Shown: piece by piece, positions 56,766-64,000 of the stretch
Layout: each line of letters starts with the position of its first letter
Numbering within the stretch: position 1 is the first letter of the stretch
Assembly: GCA_963573315.1 (NCBI GenBank)
Contig: OY752145.1
Location: 1-64,000 of the forward strand
DNA: 64,000 nt
Source of the DNA: Entomortierella parvispora
Taxonomy: Eukaryota; Mortierellomycota; Mortierellomycetes; Mortierellales; Mortierellaceae
Reading direction: 5' to 3'
Notes under the pieces: generated by a model
The model's database searches: none
What the model was told of the DNA's origin: nothing
Seen by the model: the letters and a program-made list of their open reading frames with translations, nothing else
Made by a program: the position numbers and the translations under genes

Positions 56766-58107
56766 TTACTCCTGACGGTGCGCAATTCCTTGAGCAGGTT
56801 GCATCCATCCGTAAGGGTCTTCCAGATCACCGTTCTGGATACCACGCATGGCTGTGAAAAGGCGATGGAAACCAGATCCAATAGCCTCGCGGGTCTTGGG
56901 AGTTCCAATCTCGGTTGTGACGCCAGCGCGCTCGATGGTCTTGACGGGGGTGATGACGGCGGCGGTACCACAGGCAGCGACTTCCTCGAACCTGTTTTCG
57001 AGAATATCTGTGAAGGGCACGACTTCGTTATTGACCGTCCAGCCAAAGCTCTTTGCCAATTGAACGAGCGACTGTTTCGTGACCGAGTTGAGGATGGAGG
57101 GACTCTCTGGTGCGCAAAAGACGGGGTTGTTGCCATGTTCTGGAGAAGGATAAGTGAGGGCCACAAAGTTGGACGTGCTGAACTCGTCAATGTTGGAGTG
57201 CGTCTTTGAATCGAGATGAAGAGTGATGGCATAGCCCTTTTCCTTGGCGGCACTGCTGTGCTTCAAGACTGGAGCGTAGTTACCACCGAGCTTGGCAGCG
57301 CCGGTGCCCAAAGGAGCAGCTGTCAGAGGGAGACAAGTAAAAAGATGTCAGTATTTGGTCGTAAAAGTAAGATATTTGTCTACTACAATGCTGGGTTGAG
57401 ATCGAGAAAACAATTACCTCGATCAAAGGAGTCGACAACGAGGCAGTCCACGGGCTTGACACCAGACTTGTAAAAGTTGCCGACAGGGATGACCATGACC
57501 AAGAAGGTGAACTCGGGGGCAGGGTAGAGACCAATCTCGGGTCCGGTTCCGAGCAAGAGAGGACGCAAGTAGAGGGCTCCTCCGGATCCGTAAGGGGGTA
57601 CAAACTCGAGGTTGTTGGCCACGGCTCTCTCGCAGGCGGCGACAAAGAGTTCCTCGGGAACAGCAGCCATGCAGGCGAGATCGGCTGAGTACTGCATGCG
57701 ACGGGCATTGGCATCGGGGCGGAAGATACGAACTTGGCCATCTTTGCAGCGGAAGGCCTTGATGCCCTCAAAGCACTATGGGAGGGTGCGAAATGCGAAA
57801 AGCGGAGAATTGATGTTAGTCATGTATCTCCTTGGGTTCCCCGGCGCAGGGCAATCAAGAGTGACCCGGGAGGCTCTTGGACGAGAAAGAAGGAAGGAAA
57901 GGCAAGAAAAAAACGCACCTCTTGGCCATAGTTCAGAGCAGGGGCACAGATGTGCATCTTGATGTAAGAGTCCTTGACAAACTCGCCTTGGTCCCACTGT
58001 CCGTTGGAGTAGATGTACTTGACATGGCCGTTGGTGTCGACCCATTTGAATCCGAGGTTGTCCCAGTCGATGGCGGAGGTGGGGGCAGGAGGGAGGGGGA
58101 CGGTCAT
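56766..58107 (-). CDS. Branched-chain amino acid aminotransferase
   Basis: Three exons (58107-57919, 57775-57418, 57319-56766) give 366 residues. This PLP-dependent class IV transaminase interconverts Leu/Ile/Val and their keto acids. Visible features are ALNYGQECFEGIKAFR, RPDANARRM, RPLLLGTGPEIGL and KLGGNYAPVL (the PLP Lys region), then the late ERAGVTTEIGTPKTREAI. The N-terminus (MTVPLPPAPTSAIDW) lacks an obvious mitochondrial presequence, so a cytosolic form is favoured. It converges with RXT3 (116 bp between stops) and diverges from the chaperone gene. Confidence 0.96.
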
Positions 58108-58437
58108 TGTGGGTGGAATGGAAGAGGAGGAGGGAAGAGCAAGGTGAAGAAGTGAAGAGAAGAGAAGAGAGGAAGAGAGAGAAAGAGAGAAGGAGGCACG
58201 CAGGGTTAAAGGATCGCCCGCCAATTGATAGAGTTTCCTGTTAGTCATTTCGTGAGTCTGTGGGTCCAAAGTCTCTTTTCTTCGTGTCAGAATCAACGTC
58301 AATCAAGCGGGGGACTGCTTCTCTTTTCTTTTCTTTCTTTCTTTCTTTCTTGCGGTCTCTTCTCGTTTCTGTTTGCGCGTCCTTCCTTCTTCCTCCTTCT
58401 TCCTTCTTCCTCCCTCTTCCTCGCACTCACACTCTCC
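58108..58437. promoter_or_regulatory. Divergent promoter of BCAT and PSMG3 genes
   Basis: 330 bp between two start codons. GA-rich toward BCAT (58,140-58,195) and C/T-rich toward PSMG3 (58,315-58,430), i.e. pyrimidine-rich leaders on both coding strands. No discrete motif assigned. Confidence 0.55.
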
Positions 58438-58637
58438 ATGGCCACCAAGGTCCCCTTCCCTGCGCCCATGCGCTTGACTGCCCGCACCATCCAGGGCGTC
58501 CACACCCAAGTCTGGGTCCAGTCCTTTACCGACACCATCTTTATCTTTGTCTCCCAGACTGGACGCGTCGGCAGCATGGTGTGTACACTCTCCCCCCTTG
58601 ACTCGAGTTGGTCCAACATAAACCGGCCTCACTAACA

Positions 58638-58670
<33 letters not shown>

Positions 58671-59005
58671 AGATCAGCACCACTGTCGACAACCAGTCCC
58701 TCTCCTCCCATGGAACGGCCGCAGGCGACCTAGCTGCAACAACCTCAAAGTTCCTCTTTGGCGCTGGCCATGAAGGCTCCAAGAAGCGGGAGCTCCAGCT
58801 GGTCTATGCCTCCCATATCTCCCAGATGATTGTCCACCAGAACCCTGCCGAAACACGCCAGGTCATGCTCACCATATCCTTGCAGACACCCGACCGCGAC
58901 CTCAACACCCCCTTGAGCGCAGAGGAAGAAGAACACGAGCGAAAGCAGGATCGCAATCTCTTTGAAAATGTGATCGAGATGGTGAATGAATGCAGCGTCT
59001 GGTAG
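58438..59005 (+). CDS. PSMG3: Proteasome assembly chaperone 3 (PSMG3/Pba3-like)
   Basis: Two exons (58438-58578, 58673-59005) give 157 residues. N-terminal FPAPMRLTARTIQGVHTQVWVQSFTDTIFIFVSQTGRVGSM and C-terminal ENVIEMVNECSVW match the PAC3 family; PAC3 with PAC4 guides alpha-ring assembly of the 20S proteasome. It is longer than the human protein (122) because of a central insertion (residues ~60-90) and an acidic stretch before the last helix. A (TC)n run fills the end of its intron up to the acceptor. Confidence 0.8.
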
Positions 59006-59717
59006 TCGACCAAGAGAAGAGCAGGAACAGGACCCCTATACCATACCCAGAGACTGATTGATTGCACACCCAATGAACTCGTCAAAGCGGCTCTGGATCA
59101 AGACGCCAACATGAACCCCCCTTTGGATGCAGATGACGCAAGACCATTGATTGGATCAGCAAAAGGAGATGCGCCTGCACTTGCACCTGCCTTGATTGAG
59201 TCCATTCAAGAAAGACAGAAGGAAAGAAGGGAGGAAGGAACAAGGAGGAAAGGAAGGAAGGAAGCAGCCCCCTGCCTCTGCCCCCCTGCTCAATTGGTCC
59301 ATGTATCCTCGCCCCTTGACCTTGACCCCCTTCGCGTTGATTAGTAGGCTCAGCAGCAGCAGCAGCAGCGGTGTATGTGCGTATGTGTGTGTGGACAGCA
59401 ATGGCGCATGGCGCATGGCCCTTGACCAGTGACAATAAAGCAAGCCCAAAAGGAGTCTCATTACTTTGCAGCATGCGTGCCTGACATTTCCTTTTTCTTC
59501 TTTCCTTTCTCTTTCTCTTCTCTCTTTCCTTTCCTTCCCTTTGCTCGCCCCTTCTCCTTTCCTTCCTTCTCCCGCCCGGCCCCAGTCTCTCTCTCTCTCT
59601 CTCACCCTCTCATCCTCTTTCTCTTCTACCCTCTCCTGTTTCCTTCTCTCTCACCCAAGTCATTCACATTCCATCCTTCCCGATCGCGCTTCTGCATAAT
59701 CGAACCACCTCGCCGCC
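59006..59717. other. Intergenic region, no gene seen
   Basis: PSMG3 3' flank and the promoter of the peptidase gene. CAG repeats (59,350-59,370) and a long C/T-rich leader (59,480-59,660) are present. Confidence 0.6.
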
Positions 59718-62700
59718 ATGAATTCCTCCCGCGGAGGTCGCTATGCGACCCTTGCTGCTGACGACGATCAGGACTTTGAGGAGCTTCAGTCCGTTGTATC
59801 CTCTGGGCAGGTCAACTCAAGTCTTCTTCAGAAACGCTCTGCTTATGCAGACTCGACCACAGAGGACGAGTACCAGGATGACGACGACGATGATGACAGC
59901 TACTATGGCAGTAGCCGTTACTCTACCTCGTCTATCCAGGACAACGAAAAACCTTTCAGACGTCCCTCCATGACCTTTGCTGACCCACCAAAGGTACTGC
60001 AGCAAACAACAAGATCAAAACGATCGCCTGCTTTCTTTGAACAGCTTTGACTGACGATAGCCACCTTCCTTTCATCCCCGCGTAGCTTTCTCGGTGCAAT
60101 CGCGTCTTCATGGGAATTTTTGGCGTCTTTATCATTCTCTGGGTCGGCTTTGCCATGTACCTGGGCATCAATCGACTGGGTAATTGCCATCGATATTTGA
60201 CCGCTGTGTTGAAAGCTCTTTTTCCTTTGTCCTATGCTTGCCATAAAAGGACCAGTTACGAGCGTGTCAGACGTGGGGAAAACAGCAAAGAATACTAACC
60301 AGTGCCTGGCATTCCTTTCGCTGTTTGTAGTAAGCATGTCGAAAGAAACTATGGCCGATATGCGTCCGTCCTTTGGGCTGGAGGACATGTTCAATCAGTC
60401 CTTTGCGCCAAAGATTGAGTCGTTGGCTTGGATGACCTATGGTAAGGGCCGGACCTGTCTGCCGCCCTATGTGGCTCTTACTGTTGTGACAATGACTCTA
60501 ATGTATCCTGACGCCCTTTGTCTTGACAGGCAAGGATGGTAGTTACTCGCGCATTGACGCCAACGGAGATATCATCCTGAACAACGTTGATGGATCCGAG
60601 CCCACTGTCTTTTTGCCTGGCAAGAATGTCACCGACGTAAGTTGTTTATGGAAAGAAGCTGGCTGTCGTCTCAAGCCTCCAACTGTCCCTAACGTTGTAA
60701 CTTTTGTTGACACCCTCAGGTCCATGGTCGCCCTATCCCTTTCTTCTCGTTTCAAGTTTCCCCTGACGAAAAATACGTCCTGTTGGGCACTGACAGACGC
60801 AAGGTACGCAGGCATAGGTTGCCAGAAGAAATTGGATGCCCTCGAATGCTCGATGCATGGTCCACTCACCATGCTTTGACCCTTCTACCCCTTGATATTT
60901 TTTTTTTTTTGCATAATTTGTTTTCCTTTATTCAGCAATGGCGCCACTCCTTCAATGCAACATATTACATCTACAACAGGGATGACTATAGTCTGTCACC
61001 TTTGATCGAATCCGCAGGTGAACCAGGTGTTGAACTTGTTGCTTGGAGCCCCGTGGGTCACACTCTTGCCTATGTCCAGAACAACAACCTCTATGTCTAC
61101 GAGGGTCTTGCAGAGCGTCGTCAGATTACATTTGATGGAGCGGCCAGCATCTTTAACGGTATCACGGATTGGGCCTACGAAGAGGAGGTCCTTGGCACCC
61201 CTTCTGCTCTTTGGTGGTCGCCTGATGGAACCGCCATTGCGTTCCTGCACTTTGACGAGACAGATGTGCCAGAGTTCCATTACTCCCTTTACATGGACAA
61301 CCAACTGGATGCCCCCTCATACCCTCGGGACGTCATGATGAAATACCCCAAGGCTGGGTTCCCTAACCCCAATGTGAACCTGCACATTTACAAGCTTGGA
61401 TCTGCTTTGCACCCAACCGCCCTTCAACCCTTGAGCGCGATCGATCTCACTCACATTTTCGCACAGGACAACAGGATTATTGCTGAGGTCAAGTGGGCCA
61501 CCGAGTCGTCCGATGCACTCTTGGTTAAAGTCCAGAACAGAATCCAAAATCACGAGAAACTTGTCTTGGTGGATCCCTTGGAACTCACTGGAAAGGTTAT
61601 TCGGGAGTGGAATGCTGGCAAGGAAGACGGAGGATGGATTGACATGCAACAGAGTATCCGTTACATTGCGCCCTCCAAGGCCGTTCCTCAAGGAGGCTAC
61701 CTAGACATTGCCAACAACGACGGCTACAACCACATTGCGCTTTATACACCTATCGACCATCCTACTCCCAAATGGCTCACATCGGGATCATGGGAAGTTC
61801 AGTCCGTTGAAGCTGTTGACAACAAGGAAGGCTTTGTGTACTATATTTCGACAGAAAAGTCTAGCATTGAACGCCATCTTTACAGGTATAGTAGCCTCAA
61901 ACCTTCTGTCGAACCCAGTAATCTTCTCGGCAATTTTGTAACCCTCCACATTTTGACGAAAATCTCTGTGATAGTGTTGATATGGCCTCGACCACTCGAA
62001 GAGCCATGACGGATATTGAGCAACCTGGATATTACTCGACCTCGTTCTCCGCCGGCGCCGGATACTACCTTCTCACGTACAAAGGGCCTGATGTTCCATG
62101 GCAAAAGGTGAAGAAATCGGACGACGAAAAATTCAACATCAATCTGGTGGAGAATGCGTCCTTGCGTTCGCTTCTGAATGAGACGCAAATCCCAACCAGA
62201 CGTTGGTCGACCGTTGAGATCAATGGACATGGTAAAGTTTCTGTTCGCAGTGATAAGAGTTACAGCCGTTGTACCGTTCTGCCTCTCATTCTTTATTACT
62301 CTTTACTTTTCCACAGAATGCAACTACATGGAGTTTTTGCCCCCAGGATTTTCGCCCGACCAAAAGCATCCAGTCCTCTTCCAAGTGTATGTTGTGTTTT
62401 TGTTGACGACTATTATTATATACAAACCACATCCTTCAAAGAACTGGTTTTCTGACGTTTATCACCTCTTTTCTTTCCATTTCTTGTTCGCTTGTCCGGA
62501 CTATCACAGCTATGGAGGTCCAGGCTCTCAGGTCGTCGATACACAGTTCCAGCTTGGATTCAGTGCTGTCATGTCAGCCGCAGAGAAACTCAAATATGTT
62601 GTGGTTGTTGTAGATGGTCGTGGAACGGGAATGCGTGGTCGCGATTTCAGGATCGCTGTGGTCAACAACCTCGGAAAATTTGAAACTGAGGATCAGATTG

Positions 62701-63385
62701 CGGCAGGAAAGCACTGGAAGACCCTTCCCTATGTTGATCCCGAACGTATTGCTATTTGGGGATGGGTAAGGCAACATTTGGCGTCTTTTTGGGAGAAATT
62801 TCATCGTTTTAACTGTAGGATACTGACAAGTCTTCCTGCTCATTGTCACTGTATAGTCGTATGGTGGATTCATGGCTGCAAAGGTTACCGAGGCCAACAG
62901 TGGTGTCTTCAGGGCCGCCATGTCTGTGGCGCCGGTGACTGACTTTAGATTCTACGACTCTGTTTACACGGAACGGTACATGAACACACCCTCCGTCAAC
63001 CTGGCCGGATATGAGCAGACGGCCGTTTCAAACATGACTGGATTCGAGCACTCTGATTTCTTGCTTGTCCACGGAACTGGAGATGGTAAAATAAGGCGTC
63101 AATGTTATTCCATGATTGAAAAGATACAGAGGATCTGTCCAAATGTTGGCCGTATTAACCGTCTCTCATTCTATCTTGAAAATAGACAATGTGCATGTTC
63201 AAAACTCGATGGTGCTGGTGGACCGACTCACGCTGGCCAGCAATCACCGTTACAAGTCGCACTACTTTACTGATAGTGACCATGGTATCAGGACCCATAA
63301 CGCCAACCACGAAATCTACTGGTTGTTGGCTGAAAACATGTGGGAAACTATGGGCGGCTACGTTGCACCTGCTCATCACCATTAG
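59718..63385 (+). CDS. Type II membrane dipeptidyl aminopeptidase (DPP IV / Dap2-Ste13 family)
   Basis: Eleven exons (59718-59993, 60086-60179, 60331-60441, 60530-60636, 60720-60803, 60936-61885, 61975-62231, 62317-62386, 62510-62765, 62857-63085, 63186-63385) give 877 residues. The N-terminal ~95 residues are cytosolic and acidic. One membrane anchor follows (VFMGIFGVFIILWVGFAMYLGI), then an N-glycosylated lumenal beta-propeller (EEVLGTPSALWWSPDG), and the alpha/beta-hydrolase S9B domain with catalytic Ser in GWSYGG (codons across the intron at 62,766-62,856), Asp in GTGDDNVH and His in DSDHGI. The enzyme removes X-Pro/X-Ala dipeptides in Golgi or vacuole; which paralogue (Ste13 or Dap2) cannot be told. 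Confidence 0.95.
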
Positions 63386-63453
63386 AAAATAGAGCTCATT
63401 ACAAGGAATAAAGATCTTTAGTCCAACTATGTAGATATCAATGGGAGGAAGAC

Positions 63454-64000
63454 TTAGATGGTCAGATCGTCATCTGGATCATCATCATCGAAATCGTCGG
63501 CAGCGTCAGGCTCGTAGTAGATGGCGCCAGATGTTTCTAAAAAGTCAATTTAGGAAATAAAGGTGAATACAACTTGATCATTCGCTTCGCATCTTTGGGC
63601 TGCGAGTCAAGGAGATATGGCAGTACCTTGAGTTTTCAGATATGGCAACACAGTATCGTTCTTGGCACGGCGTTGCTCCTCCGTCAGATTGAGGTTAAAG
63701 GACAGATTGGCAGCAGGATCGGCCTACGACAGGTTTGAAAAGAGGAATATCAAAATACAATGTGAGTGGAAAGCGGGGCAGATGAGCAGACATTGTCCAT
63801 TGGATGAGATTTCGTTCAATATTACCGTTTGGGATTCCTCCAAGTCCAACTTGTCAATATCGGGCATGTCCCCTACAACATCCCAGACGTTGACTACGAC
63901 CAAGTCGCCTGTCGGTGATCCGAGATGATAAGCATTTGTCTTTTGAGACATGTACAAATGAAAAGAGAATGCATCCTGTCAGTCACCCTTGACTTTAGTA
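63454..64000 (-). CDS. ELP5: Probable Elongator subunit Elp5, 3' part (runs off window)
   Basis: Three 3' exons are visible: about 63,940-63826, 63723-63627 and 63536-63454. They encode GDLVVVNVWDVVGD..., then ADPAANLSFNLNLTEEQRRAKNDTVLPYL, then TSGAIYYEPDAADDFDDDDPDDDLTI. The NLTEEQRRAK...VLPY segment plus a terminal IYYEPDAxDDxDxxDPDDDL tail is what I recall of Elp5/Iki1 C-termini, the RecA-like Elp456 subcomplex subunit needed for tRNA wobble-uridine modification. The 5' part lies beyond 64000, so the RecA-like core cannot be checked. Its 3' end is 68 bp from the peptidase stop (convergent). Confidence 0.55.

Overview
The window is a chromosome end of an early-diverging filamentous fungus. 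It starts with a telomere, its genes carry many short introns, and its proteins look like Mucoromycota/Mortierellomycotina homologues; that placement is inferred from gene content and a Crinkler-type effector gene, not proven. There are two compartments. From 1 to about 25.9 kb is subtelomere: telomere, a decayed ~157-bp satellite, a solo LTR, two complete Ty3/Gypsy elements, a purine-rich minisatellite block, and a diverged segmental duplication with Crinkler relics. From about 26 kb onward is gene-dense core.

Subtelomere, left to right: telomere (1-345, unit T6AG3); satellite (346-2.2 kb) carrying a solo 237-bp LTR; Ty3/Gypsy element 1 (2489-8630, 170-bp identical LTRs, TSD CAGCT, one gag-pol frame); 8.6-12.7 kb without a convincing gene but with a 27-bp inverted repeat and a 1.5-kb GA-rich block; duplication copy A (12.7-14.6 kb); Ty3/Gypsy element 2 (15510-20875, 237-bp identical LTRs, TSD CTTAT, separate gag, protease and pol frames), which splits a small reading frame of unknown function; duplication copy B (21.8-23.75 kb); a diverged tandem repeat (24.6-25.6 kb).

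At the boundary (26.05-29.13 kb) is a Crinkler-type gene: CRN header, P-loop NTPase and a nuclease-like C-terminus, apparently damaged by frame disruptions. Both duplication copies contain shorter, more decayed relics of the same family in the opposite orientation.

Core genes: a secreted double-psi beta-barrel protein; Gid7/WDR26 (GID/CTLH ubiquitin ligase); Mgr2 (TIM23 complex); SCAP (sterol sensing); Use1 (ER SNARE); a Trx-Grx-Grx monothiol glutaredoxin; a divergent H4/H3 pair; GMF (Arp2/3 regulator); cornichon/Erv14; ribosomal protein uL15; a divergent H2B/H2A pair; Rxt3 (Rpd3L HDAC complex); branched-chain aminotransferase; proteasome assembly chaperone 3; a dipeptidyl aminopeptidase; and the 3' end of a probable Elp5. 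Many are arranged divergently with short shared promoters (Gid7/Mgr2, H4/H3, Erv14/uL15, H2B/H2A, BCAT/PSMG3). The exon models were derived by hand from GT-AG (twice GC-AG) borders with frame continuity, and their lengths match family sizes. No tRNA, rRNA, snRNA or CRISPR array was recognised.
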